Assembly: GCF_020621385.1 (NCBI RefSeq)
Contig: NZ_JAESVA010000001.1
Location: 186,001 to 250,000 of the forward strand
DNA length: 64,000 bases
DNA from: Acidisoma cellulosilyticum
Lineage (GTDB): Bacteria > Pseudomonadota > Alphaproteobacteria > Acetobacterales > Acetobacteraceae
Direction: 5' to 3'
A program made the position numbers and the translations under genes. Under the pieces are notes generated by a model that worked only from the letters and a program-made list of their open reading frames with translations, did no database searches and had not been told where the DNA came from. Of this stretch, positions 25,952 to 34,173 are shown piece by piece (the first letter of the stretch is position 1; each line of letters begins with the position of its first letter).

Positions 25952-27458
25952 CGGTCATCGCCTCTGGCTGGGCGATCCCCATAAGCGCAAGCAATGTCGG
26001 CGCGATATCGCCAAGCCGCCCGCTGGCCAGGGTAGTGCCCATAGGCACACCCACCAGCATGGCGGGCACCGGGTTCAGCGTATGGGCCGTGTGCGGCACA
26101 AGCGTCACCTGATCGCGCATTAGCTCGCAATTGCCATGATCGGCCGTCACGAACAGCGCGCCGCCCTGGCGCGTCACGGCGGTCACAATCTCGCCGAGGC
26201 CAGTATCGACCGTCTCCACCGCGCGGATCGCGGCTTCCAGAATGCCGGTATGGCCGACCATGTCCGGGTTGGCGAAGTTCAGGATAATGAGGTCGAAGCG
26301 CCCGCTATCGATCGCCTCCACGGCCTTCGCCGTCAGCTCCGGCGCCGACATTTCCGGCTGCAAATCATAGGTCGCGACTTTCGGGGAAGCCACCAGGATG
26401 CGCTCTTCCCCGTCATTCGGCACTTCGATGCCGCCGTTCAGGAAGTATGTGACATGCGGGTATTTTTCGGTCTCGGCCATGCGCAGCTGGCGGCGACCGG
26501 CCTGCGCCACGACCTGGCCCAGCAGATCGTCCATGCTGATCGGCGCGAAAAGCGTCGTCTGGAAGGCATTGAGCGCCGTGCTGTATTGGGTCAAGCCGGC
26601 CGCCGCGCCGAAGGGCGGCAGAGGCCCGCGATCGAAACCGTCGAAGGCCGGGTCCAGCATCGCCATCAGAATCTGGCGCGTGCGATCGGCCCGGAAGTTG
26701 AAGGTGAGCAGAGCGTCGCCCGGCTTCACGCCCTCATAGCCGCCGATGACGGCAGGGAGCAGGAATTCGTCGCCGAGATCCTCACCATAACCCGCCGCGA
26801 TCGCTTCGGCAGCCGAGCCAAAATGCGGGCCTTGGCCGGATATGATGACGTCAAAGGCGCGCTTTACGCGCTCCCACCGGTTGTCGCGGTCCATGGCGTA
26901 GTAACGGCCGCTGAGGGTCGCGATGCGCGCGCCCGGCGGCAGTGCCGCCTCGAATTCCGCGACGAAACCAACGCCGGAGCGCGGCGGCGTGTCGCGCCCG
27001 TCGGTCACCGCATGGATCAGAACGGTAAGACCGGCTTCCGTCAGAATATGGGCAAGGGCGACGGCGTGATCCTGGTGGGCATGAACGCCGCCGGGGGAAA
27101 TCAGGCCGAGCAGATGGATGGTGCCGGACCCGGCGCGGGCCTTGGCGATCAGATCCCGCAGCACGGCGTTCTGGCCGAGCGATCCGTCCCGCGCGGCGCG
27201 GGTGATGCGCGGCAGGTCCTGCATGACCACGCGGCCGGCGCCGATATTCAGATGACCGACCTCGGAATTGCCGAACTGGCCTTCCGGCAGGCCGACATCC
27301 TCGCCCGATGTGCTGAGGAAAGTATGCGGTCCATTGCCCCAAAGCCGATCGAAGACCGGCGTATGAGCCAGGCGCACGGCGTTATCGGTATTAGAGTCGC
27401 GCCAGCCCCAGCCGTCCAGAATGACCAGCATCACCGGGCGTTGCTGTTGTTCGGTCAT
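25908..27458 (-). CDS. gpmI: 2,3-bisphosphoglycerate-independent phosphoglycerate mutase
   Basis: 516 residues, full length for the cofactor-independent enzyme that interconverts 3- and 2-phosphoglycerate. LVILDGWGWR (Asp15) and GNSEVGHLNIGAG with the phospho-accepting Ser65 are present. So are the late metal-binding motifs FANPDMVGHTG and TADHGNCE. ATG at 27458 with GGAG 9 bases upstream. It is followed by the envC-like gene with overlap, the typical gpmI-envC-ctpA order. Confidence 0.97.
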   Translation of the reverse strand: MTEQQQRPVMLVILDGWGWRDSNTDNAVRLAHTPVFDRLWGNGPHTFLSTSGEDVGLPEGQFGNSEVGHLNIGAGRVVMQDLPRITRAARDGSLGQNAVLRDLIAKARAGSGTIHLLGLISPGGVHAHQDHAVALAHILTEAGLTVLIHAVTDGRDTPPRSGVGFVAEFEAALPPGARIATLSGRYYAMDRDNRWERVKRAFDVIISGQGPHFGSAAEAIAAGYGEDLGDEFLLPAVIGGYEGVKPGDALLTFNFRADRTRQILMAMLDPAFDGFDRGPLPPFGAAAGLTQYSTALNAFQTTLFAPISMDDLLGQVVAQAGRRQLRMAETEKYPHVTYFLNGGIEVPNDGEERILVASPKVATYDLQPEMSAPELTAKAVEAIDSGRFDLIILNFANPDMVGHTGILEAAIRAVETVDTGLGEIVTAVTRQGGALFVTADHGNCELMRDQVTLVPHTAHTLNPVPAMLVGVPMGTTLASGRLGDIAPTLLALMGIAQPEAMTGVSLLRSATAATSA

Positions 27459-27495
27459 GGCGCGAGTCTCCGTTCTTAACGTCTCGCCGCTGGTA

Positions 27496-27951
27496 TCACG
27501 GCCGTCCCTCCCGATGGTAGGGGTGGCCTGTCAGGATGCTATGGGCGCGAAACAGCTGCTCGGCGAGCATGACGCGGACCAGGAAATGCGGCCAGGTGAA
27601 TTTACCCAGGGAAATCTTGGCGTCCGCCCGCGCGATGACGGCGGCGTCCAGCCCCTCCGTCCCGCCGATCAGAAAGCAGATCGGCCGACCGAGGCCCTGC
27701 CAGGCCTCCATCATGCGGGCGAGGCCGGGGCTGTCCGGTGTCGCGCCGTCCAGATCGAGCGCGATAACATAGGCTTGCGGCGGCAGGGCGGCGAGCAAAG
27801 CCTGCCCTTCCCGCCGCTTGATCTCCACCGGGGCGCCACGCCCCTCGGGCAGTTCAGTGAGGGCAAGCGCCGGGCGCAGGCGACCGGCATAACGGGCGAA
27901 CAGCTCCGCTTCCGGCCCCTGGCGCAACCGCCCGATGGCGATGACGCGCAT
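27496..27951 (-). CDS. rlmH: 23S rRNA (pseudouridine1915-N3)-methyltransferase RlmH
   Basis: 151 residues from the second ATG of an ATG-ATG pair (27954/27951); longer in-frame starts would run into rsfS. The SPOUT-fold motif [13 protein letters not shown] and the C-terminal [20 protein letters not shown] ending in HPYHREG are diagnostic. RlmH methylates pseudouridine 1915 in helix 69 of 23S rRNA on the assembled ribosome. The gene lies just downstream of rsfS, a near-universal pairing. Confidence 0.96.
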   Translation of the reverse strand: MRVIAIGRLRQGPEAELFARYAGRLRPALALTELPEGRGAPVEIKRREGQALLAALPPQAYVIALDLDGATPDSPGLARMMEAWQGLGRPICFLIGGTEGLDAAVIARADAKISLGKFTWPHFLVRVMLAEQLFRAHSILTGHPYHREGRP

Positions 27952-27970
27952 CATCGGCGGGGCAGCGCGA

Positions 27971-28507
27971 TCAGCCCTCGCTCGGCTCGTCCAGGTCCGC
28001 GCCCCACATCTTTTCAAGGCCGTACAGCTCGCGGCTGTCAGGCTTGAACAGATGAACGACGATATCGCCGGCATCGATCAGCACCCAGTCGGACCCGTTC
28101 TCGCCTTCCAGCCGCACGCGGCCGAAGCCTTCCTCGCGCAGCTTGACCTGCAGATGGGTCGCCATGGCGCTGATCTGCCGATCGGCCAGCCCGCTCGCGA
28201 TGATCATGCGGTCGGCGAAGCTTGCCTTTCCGGCCAGGTCGAGCGTCACGATATTCTCGCCCTTATCGTCATCCAGGCTGGTGACGATGAGGGCCTGCAG
28301 GCGATCGAGTTCGCTCGGCGTCGCGGCGGCCTTGCGGCTTTTCGCACGCGGACCGGAAATGACAGCCTTCTTACGCAAGGTTGCGGGGGCCGTTGTTGTT
28401 GTCCCTGCCGCGGCGGCTGCCTTGGGGGACGCGACGCGGCGGCGCGGGGCGGCCGGGTCGGTCGTCGGATTGCGGGCTATTGACCTTCTCCATGTATGGC
28501 GCTGCAT
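27971..28507 (-). CDS. rsfS: Ribosomal silencing factor RsfS with an N-terminal extension
   Basis: 178 residues; the RsfS/Iojap core occupies about 68-170 ([46 protein letters not shown]). It binds uL14 and prevents subunit joining when nutrients are low. The first ~65 residues are Arg/Ala/Thr-rich and low complexity, longer than in most homologues. The ATG at 28507 overlaps the nadD 3' end by 31 bp, and a shorter start within the extension is possible. Confidence 0.92.
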   Translation of the reverse strand: MQRHTWRRSIARNPTTDPAAPRRRVASPKAAAAAGTTTTAPATLRKKAVISGPRAKSRKAAATPSELDRLQALIVTSLDDDKGENIVTLDLAGKASFADRMIIASGLADRQISAMATHLQVKLREEGFGRVRLEGENGSDWVLIDAGDIVVHLFKPDSRELYGLEKMWGADLDEPSEG

Positions 28508-29157
28508 GTCGCAGCATCGATTGTGGCAGCCTCATTGGCAGTGGCTGCCGACTTCGCCGCACGTAGCGCTGTTGCGGATAGCGCATTTTGGGCGGCAGGC
28601 AAGAAAATCCAGGCAGGGGTCTGGGCTGCGGCAAGGCGGGAGGCGGCGCGCGCCGGCAGGCGCGCATGGCGCAGGCGATGCGCTGCACGACCGGCCAGCG
28701 CTTCCATATTATGTTCCGGTCGCGGCAAGATCCCAAGCGCTGTCTGCGCCGCGATCCTCTGCCAGCGCTGCCAACGTGCGAGATCTTCCAGATTATCCGC
28801 GCCCATCAGCCAGACGAAGTCCACGCGGGGAAAAATCCGGTGCAGCTTGGCCAGCGTCGCCCAGGTGTAGCGGGAGCCCAGCTTTGCCTCGATCGCCGTC
28901 GCGACGATGCGACGTCCATCGGCAATCGCCTCGGCCGAGGCCAGCCGCTCCCCGAAGGGCGCCATGCCACGCGCCGGTTTTAGCGGATTGCCGGGGGAGA
29001 CCATGAGCCAGACCTGATCGAGTGCGAAGCGCCGGCAGGCAAGCCTGGCGACATGCAGATGACCGTCATGGGCCGGATTGAAGGACCCACCCAAAAGACC
29101 GATGCGCATGCGCCGCTTGTCGCCATGCTTCGGTACGCCGTCCCGCTTGCCCCGCAT
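28477..29157 (-). CDS. nadD: Nicotinate-nucleotide adenylyltransferase
   Basis: 226 residues from the ATG at 29157; an alternative ATG at 29109 gives 210 residues beginning MRIGLLGGSFNPAHDGH, the catalytic nucleotidyltransferase motif. DFVWLMGADNLEDLARW is the conserved mid-protein NadD signature. The enzyme converts nicotinate mononucleotide to deamido-NAD in NAD synthesis. The proA-nadD-rsfS-rlmH order is standard in alphaproteobacteria, with 11 bp or overlap between members. Confidence 0.94.
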   Translation of the reverse strand: MRGKRDGVPKHGDKRRMRIGLLGGSFNPAHDGHLHVARLACRRFALDQVWLMVSPGNPLKPARGMAPFGERLASAEAIADGRRIVATAIEAKLGSRYTWATLAKLHRIFPRVDFVWLMGADNLEDLARWQRWQRIAAQTALGILPRPEHNMEALAGRAAHRLRHARLPARAASRLAAAQTPAWIFLPAAQNALSATALRAAKSAATANEAATIDAATCSAIHGEGQ

Positions 29158-29168
29158 CGGGAGCTGCG

Positions 29169-30431
29169 TCAGGGCCGCACCTGGCCCGATCCACGCACCT
29201 GATAGCGGAAAGTCGTCAGCTGCTCGACGCCGACAGGGCCGCGGGCATGAATGCGGCCCGTGGCGATGCCGATTTCGGCACCGAACCCGAATTCCCCGCC
29301 GTCACAGAACTGAGTGGAGGCATTCCACAGAACGACGGCGCTGGACGTACCGTTCAGGAATTGCTCGGCCGCTGCCGCATCTTCGGTAATGATCGCTTCC
29401 GTATGCTCGCTGCCGTGGCGGGCGATATGGGCCATCGCGTCCTCGACCCCGTCGACGACCGCGACGGACAGGATCTTGTCGAGCCATTCGGTGCTGAAAT
29501 CGCCCTTGGCCGCCGGCGTCAGGTCCGGCAAAATTTCGCGCGCTCGCGCATCGGCCCGGAAGTCGCAGCCCAGCGCCTTCAGATCGGACAGGATCTCCGG
29601 CAGGAGGGAGGGTGCGATGGCCGCGTCGATCAGCAGCGTTTCGGTCGCGCCACAGACATCGGTGCGGCGCATCTTGGCGTTCTTCATGATCGTCCGCGCC
29701 ATGGCCGTGTCGGCCGCCGCGTGGATATAGGTGTGGCAAAGCCCATCGGCATGGGACAGCACGGGAACGCGGGATTCCGCCTGCACGCGGGTGACAAGAC
29801 CCTTGCCGCCACGCGGAATGATGAGATCGATCAGCCCGGCCGCCTTCAGCATGGCGGCAACGAAGGCACGATCCGTATTCGGCGCGATCTGCACGCAGGC
29901 TTCCGGCAGACCAGCCTCACGCAGCCCCTGAACGATCGCCGCGTGGATCGCCTGAGCGCTGTTGAAACTGTCCGAGCCGCCACGCAAAATCACGGCATTG
30001 CCGGAGGCTAGGCAAAGCCCGGCCGCATCGGCGCCGACATTCGGGCGGCTTTCATAGATCATGCCGATGATGCCGATTGGCGTCGAAATGCGCCGGAAGT
30101 CCAGGCCGTTCGGCCTTGTCCACTCCGTCTGAACCCGACCCAGCGGATCGGGCAGGTTCGCGATCTCCTCCAGCCCCACGGCCATGCCCTCGACCCGCTT
30201 CGCGTCCAGGCGCAAGCGGTCGCGGAGCGCCGGCGTGCCCTGATAACCCGCCAGATCGATCGCATTCGCGTCCAGAACGGCCGGCATGGCCGCGCGCAAG
30301 GCAGCCGCACCAGCCCGGAGCGCATGCTGACGGGCAGCATGACTGGACCGAGCCAGGATGCGGGTGGCTTCACGGGCGGCGAGGCCAGCGGAGCGGAGGT
30401 CGGCAGCGGCGGGATCGACGTCGATATTCAT
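29169..30431 (-). CDS. proA: Gamma-glutamyl phosphate reductase
   Basis: 420 residues from the ATG at 30431. This aldehyde-dehydrogenase-like enzyme makes glutamate-5-semialdehyde in proline synthesis. Typical stretches include RISTPIGIIGMIYESRPNV, LASGNAVILRGGSDS and MRRTDVCGATETLLID with the catalytic Cys. proB is not in the window. First gene of the proA-nadD-rsfS-rlmH run. Confidence 0.97.
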   Translation of the reverse strand: MNIDVDPAAADLRSAGLAAREATRILARSSHAARQHALRAGAAALRAAMPAVLDANAIDLAGYQGTPALRDRLRLDAKRVEGMAVGLEEIANLPDPLGRVQTEWTRPNGLDFRRISTPIGIIGMIYESRPNVGADAAGLCLASGNAVILRGGSDSFNSAQAIHAAIVQGLREAGLPEACVQIAPNTDRAFVAAMLKAAGLIDLIIPRGGKGLVTRVQAESRVPVLSHADGLCHTYIHAAADTAMARTIMKNAKMRRTDVCGATETLLIDAAIAPSLLPEILSDLKALGCDFRADARAREILPDLTPAAKGDFSTEWLDKILSVAVVDGVEDAMAHIARHGSEHTEAIITEDAAAAEQFLNGTSSAVVLWNASTQFCDGGEFGFGAEIGIATGRIHARGPVGVEQLTTFRYQVRGSGQVRP

Positions 30432-30461
30432 CAATGGGCCTGCAGAACAAAGCGGGGGCAA

Positions 30462-30977
30462 TAAGCAAGATTAACACAATAAAACCCGAGACTTTCTGCC
30501 TTTCCACCGACTTACTGGCAATGGAGGCCTGCGCGCGGCAGCATCGCGCACCAAACGAATGTTAGTCGAATGGCAAAGATCCAGATCTGACACAAATGTG
30601 AGCGAATGTTGATTAATCAAATATCAATATGACCAAATCTGAACCAATCAAGGCGGAAATGTGGCGAGATGAACTAGCCTTTTGACAAGAACAACTTAGG
30701 CCGCCGATGCGCATTATTGATCGCGATATCGCATTTGATTCATCTAGTTTTGCTTGCATTACCCAGAAAATTCCGCATTATCGCAAATGTGACCGATAAT
30801 TCTTCTCACATTCGGCCCCGCGATTCGTTTCATTCACAAGGCCTTAGCGGGACCTCCTTCGCAGCGACGTTAACCCGTCGCACAGGATTGATCCGAAAAG
30901 CAGCGCCGCTGAGCGATGCCGCCGGGTCTCAAGGGGAAGTGCGTCTTGCCGCTTCCCCCAAAAAGGAGAGACCTGGG
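30462..30977. other. AT-richer divergent spacer between proA and the rlpA-like gene
   Basis: About 515 bp without a supported gene. It must contain the proA promoter (minus) and the rlpA promoter (plus). Near its right end GGGGAAG (30933-30939) pairs with CTTCCCC (30952-30958), a hairpin only a few bases before the AAAAAGGAGAG ribosome binding site of the rlpA-like gene. No other defined element was recognised. Confidence 0.45.
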
Positions 30978-31652
30978 ATGAAGTCGCGCATTGCGCTCTC
31001 TATCGCCCCGATCTTGATGATCACCTTTGCCCACCAGGCTGCCCAGGCCGCGACGACGCACGAGAAACAGGTGCATCACGCCCGGACGGCCGCGACGACC
31101 CACCGCCATGGCAAATCTCGCGTCGCCATGACCGCAACGCGCCACAATCGCCATGTGACCGTGCATCACTTGGCCATGCGCCATGTCCACGGCCATCATG
31201 TCGAAGTGGCCCATGCCGTGACCGACAGCGATGGCTGGAGCCCCGCTCTCGCGGATATCTCCTACCCGTCCGGCAGCAAGCCGATCGGCGCTTCCGTCCA
31301 TCTGACGAGCTTTACCGAGCCTGAAGATGCCAGCACCGCCTCCGCTTCGGGTGTCGAGACCGCTGCCATCCAGACCGGTGTCGCCTCCTATTACGGTGGC
31401 CGCCATAATGGGCGTCGCACCTCCAGCGGTCAGATTTTCAACGAGCATGCGATGACCGCGGCCCATGCCACCCTGCCCTTCGGCACCAAAGTTCTGGTCA
31501 AAGTGCCGGGAACGGATCGTTCGGTCATCGTGACGATCACCGACCGGCTGTTCTCCCACCATCGCATCATCGACCTGTCGGAAGGTGCCGCCGAGCAACT
31601 CGGCATCATGCGCGAAGGCCTCGCCATGGTGACACTGACACCGACGAACTGA
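30978..31652 (+). CDS. RlpA-like double-psi beta-barrel protein with a histidine-rich region
   Basis: 224 residues from the ATG at 30978, chosen for its AAAAAGGAGAG ribosome binding site and the signal peptide that follows (IALSIAPILMITFAHQAAQA). Residues 24-80 contain about 14 histidines in HH, HRH and HVHGHH patterns. The C-terminal domain, about 133-220, is RlpA-like (GVASYYGGRHNGRRTSSGQ, MTAAHATLPFGT, ITDR, IIDLSEGAAEQLG). The His of AAH and Asp of TDR are both kept, as in active RlpA lytic transglycosylases acting on denuded glycan strands. No lipobox or SPOR domain is visible. The His-rich part might bind metal. Confidence 0.85.
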   Translation: MKSRIALSIAPILMITFAHQAAQAATTHEKQVHHARTAATTHRHGKSRVAMTATRHNRHVTVHHLAMRHVHGHHVEVAHAVTDSDGWSPALADISYPSGSKPIGASVHLTSFTEPEDASTASASGVETAAIQTGVASYYGGRHNGRRTSSGQIFNEHAMTAAHATLPFGTKVLVKVPGTDRSVIVTITDRLFSHHRIIDLSEGAAEQLGIMREGLAMVTLTPTN

Positions 31653-32021
31653 CCGATCCAGGCCATCGTCGTCGATAGGCGGCACCGGCTAACTCTCGGA
31701 AATAGAAGGCGCACGAGTTGAGGCTGGTCATAAGGCCAGCCTGCTCGTCTTCGCGCCTGCACAAAAATATGTGATCAGCGCAAATGTCGTTCCCGCTCTC
31801 CGCATGCGGTCTGCGGTGAAGCGAGACGGCAGGACGGCAATCGTGCTTATGTAGTGGCGGTTGTTCGGCATGGCCCGGTTTGGCAAGGGGAAATTCCCTG
31901 CCCTCCCCGGCCGCAGAAGCGTCCGTGAAGATTGCGCAAAAGCTGCCTCCCCGGTTTCAGCGCGGCACGAGCCATGCCATACCCATGCGTCGATGACCTC
32001 GCGAAGAAGGATATCATAGCC
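31653..32021. other. Spacer between the rlpA-like gene and tkt, with a hairpin
   Basis: About 370 bp. GGCGCACGAG (31708-31717) through CGCGCC (to 31757) forms a two-part hairpin with inner arms AGGCTGG and CCAGCCT, a possible rlpA transcript end without a U-tract. The remainder should hold the tkt promoter; no clear boxes were identified. Confidence 0.4.
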
Positions 32022-34052
32022 ATGGCAGACGTTACCCCGGGCTCAGCGGTTAAAACCGTGCCGGCTCCGAAAGACCAGCACCTGCGCGACCTCGCGGATT
32101 GCATCCGCTTTCTCTCGATGGACGCGGTTCAGCTGGCGAAAAGCGGTCACCCCGGCGCGCCTATGGGCATGGCCGATATCGCTGTCGTCCTGTTCAAGGA
32201 TTTCATGAAGTTCGATGCCGCCGAGCCGAAGTGGTTCGACCGCGACCGCTTCATCCTGTCGAACGGCCACGGCTCCATGCTCCTCTACAGCCTTCTGTAC
32301 CTGCTCGGGTACAAGGATATGTCGATCGAGGATCTGAAGACCTTCCGCCAGGTCGGCTCCAAGACCGCCGGCCACCCGGAATACGGCCATGCCGCAGGCA
32401 TTGAGACGACGACCGGCCCGCTCGGCCAGGGCGTCGCCAATTCCGTCGGCTTCTCCCTCGCCGAAGCAATCATGAGCGCCAAGTTCGGTAAAGACCTGGT
32501 GAACCACCATACCTATGTCTTCCTGGGCGACGGCTGCCTTCAGGAAGGCATCAGCCAGGAAGCGATCTCTCTGGCCGGCCATTACAAGCTCGGCAACCTG
32601 ATCTGCTTCTGGGACCACAACTCCATCACCATCGACGGCGATACCAGCCTGTCGACCTCCGAAGACGTCATCGGCCGCTTCAAGGCCGAAGATTGGCATA
32701 CGCTGGAAATCGACGGCCATGACACGGACGCCATCCGCGACGCCATCAAGGCCGCGCAGGCCGTGACCGACAAGCCGACGCTGATCGCCTGTAAGACGAT
32801 CATCGGTTTCGGCTTCCCGACCAAGGCCGGCACCCACAAGGCGCATAGCGACGCCCCGGGCGAAGAAGAAATCGCCGGTGCCCGCAAGCTGCTGAGCTGG
32901 GATGCCCCGCCCTTCGTCATCCCCGAGAACCTGCTAACGGAATGGCGCGCCATCGGTGCCCGTGGCGCCGAAGCCCGCACCGCCTGGGAAGAGCGTTTCA
33001 AGTCCGCCCCGGCCGAGTTCCAGCGCCGCGTGAAGAATGAGCTGCCGGCCGATTGGCGCGATGCCATCGCTGCCGCCCGCAAGGAATTCATCGATAGCGG
33101 CAAGGAAATGGCCACCCGCTCCGCCAGCGGCGCCGTTCTGAACCATCTGTTCGACGCGATCCCCGAAATGCTTGGCGGTTCGGCCGATCTGACGCCGTCC
33201 AACAACACCAAAGCCAAGAACCAGACCGAGATCCATCCCGGCGCGTTCGACGGCTCCTATATGCATTACGGCATCCGCGAACACGGCATGGCGGCGGCGC
33301 TGAACGGTCTCGCGCTGCATGGCGGCCTGATCCCCTACGGCGGCACCTTCATGTGCTTCTCCGACTATTGCCGCCCGTCGATCCGCTTGGCGGCCCTGAT
33401 GGAGATCCGTTCGATCTTCGTCATGACCCATGACAGCATCGGCCTCGGCGAAGACGGTCCGACCCATCAGCCGGTCGAGCATCTTGCTGCCATGCGCGCC
33501 ATGCCGAATCTCGGCGTCTATCGTCCGGGCGACCCGGTCGAGACCGCCGAGTGTTGGGAAATGGTTCTGGAACAGCCGCATCGTCCGGCCTTCCTCGCCC
33601 TCTCCCGCCAGCCGATGCCGCTTCTGCGTAAGGAAGCCGGCACCGAGAACAAGTCCGCGAAGGGCGCCTATGTTCTGCTGGAAGCCGAAGGCGGTGAGCG
33701 TCAGGTGACGCTGTTCGCGACCGGTTCCGAGCTGCATATGGCCGTCGAAGCCCGCACGACGCTGCAGGCCGACGGCATCCCGACCGCCGTCGTCTCGATG
33801 CCGAGCCGCCTGCATTTCGAAATGCAGGACGCGGCCTACAAGAAGTCCGTCATCGGCACCAACAAGGCGCGCGTCGCGGTGGAAGCCGCCGTCGAGCTGG
33901 GTTGGGAACGCTATATCGGTGACTACGGCCGCTTCGTCGGCATGCACAGCTTCGGCGCCTCCGGCAAGATCGGCGACGTCTACAAGAAGTTCGGCATCAC
34001 GGCCGATGCCGTGGTCGCCGCCGCGAAGGAAAGCCTGGCCGAAGTCGGCTAA
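32022..34052 (+). CDS. tkt: Transketolase
   Basis: 676 residues from the ATG at 32022 (GAAGAAGGA about 10 bases upstream), close to the family's usual length. SGHPGAPMGMADI near the N-terminus, the thiamine-diphosphate motif GDGCLQEGISQEA and the middle MTHDSIGLGEDGPTHQP are all present. It transfers two-carbon units between sugar phosphates in the pentose phosphate pathway, central in acetic acid bacteria that lack full glycolysis. Codon use is strongly biased to C/G third bases, consistent with high expression. It stands alone and ends in a strong terminator. Confidence 0.97.
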   Translation: MADVTPGSAVKTVPAPKDQHLRDLADCIRFLSMDAVQLAKSGHPGAPMGMADIAVVLFKDFMKFDAAEPKWFDRDRFILSNGHGSMLLYSLLYLLGYKDMSIEDLKTFRQVGSKTAGHPEYGHAAGIETTTGPLGQGVANSVGFSLAEAIMSAKFGKDLVNHHTYVFLGDGCLQEGISQEAISLAGHYKLGNLICFWDHNSITIDGDTSLSTSEDVIGRFKAEDWHTLEIDGHDTDAIRDAIKAAQAVTDKPTLIACKTIIGFGFPTKAGTHKAHSDAPGEEEIAGARKLLSWDAPPFVIPENLLTEWRAIGARGAEARTAWEERFKSAPAEFQRRVKNELPADWRDAIAAARKEFIDSGKEMATRSASGAVLNHLFDAIPEMLGGSADLTPSNNTKAKNQTEIHPGAFDGSYMHYGIREHGMAAALNGLALHGGLIPYGGTFMCFSDYCRPSIRLAALMEIRSIFVMTHDSIGLGEDGPTHQPVEHLAAMRAMPNLGVYRPGDPVETAECWEMVLEQPHRPAFLALSRQPMPLLRKEAGTENKSAKGAYVLLEAEGGERQVTLFATGSELHMAVEARTTLQADGIPTAVVSMPSRLHFEMQDAAYKKSVIGTNKARVAVEAAVELGWERYIGDYGRFVGMHSFGASGKIGDVYKKFGITADAVVAAAKESLAEVG

Positions 34053-34074
34053 CTCTTTCTTTTTCCGGACAGTA

Positions 34075-34115
34075 AAAAAGGCCGGCGGGGGAAACCCTGC
34101 CGGCCTTTTCTTTTG
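34075..34115. terminator. Bidirectional intrinsic terminator between tkt and the Hint-protein gene
   Basis: AAAAGGCCGGC (34076-34086) and GCCGGCCTTTT (34099-34109) are perfect inverted arms with an inner GGG/CCC pairing. T-rich tails flank both sides, so it can stop transcription from both converging genes. Confidence 0.88.
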
Positions 34116-34121
34116 GTCGCT

Positions 34122-34171
34122 CACGCGTCCGGTCTCTGACGACGAGGTCTTCGGCAGAGACCGGACGCGTG
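34122..34171. repeat. 17-bp perfect inverted repeat after the Hint-protein gene
   Basis: CACGCGTCCGGTCTCTG (34122-34138) and its exact complement (34155-34171) enclose a 16-base loop, starting 2 bp beyond the stop of the Hint gene. No U-run follows, and a separate intrinsic terminator lies just beyond. It may protect the 3' end of the message. Confidence 0.75.
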
Positions 34172-34173
34172 GC

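Noticed and set aside
30717..30977. Longer N-terminus for the RlpA-like protein
   Set aside because: The extra residues lack a signal peptide, whereas the ATG at 30978 has both a strong ribosome binding site and a signal sequence directly after it.
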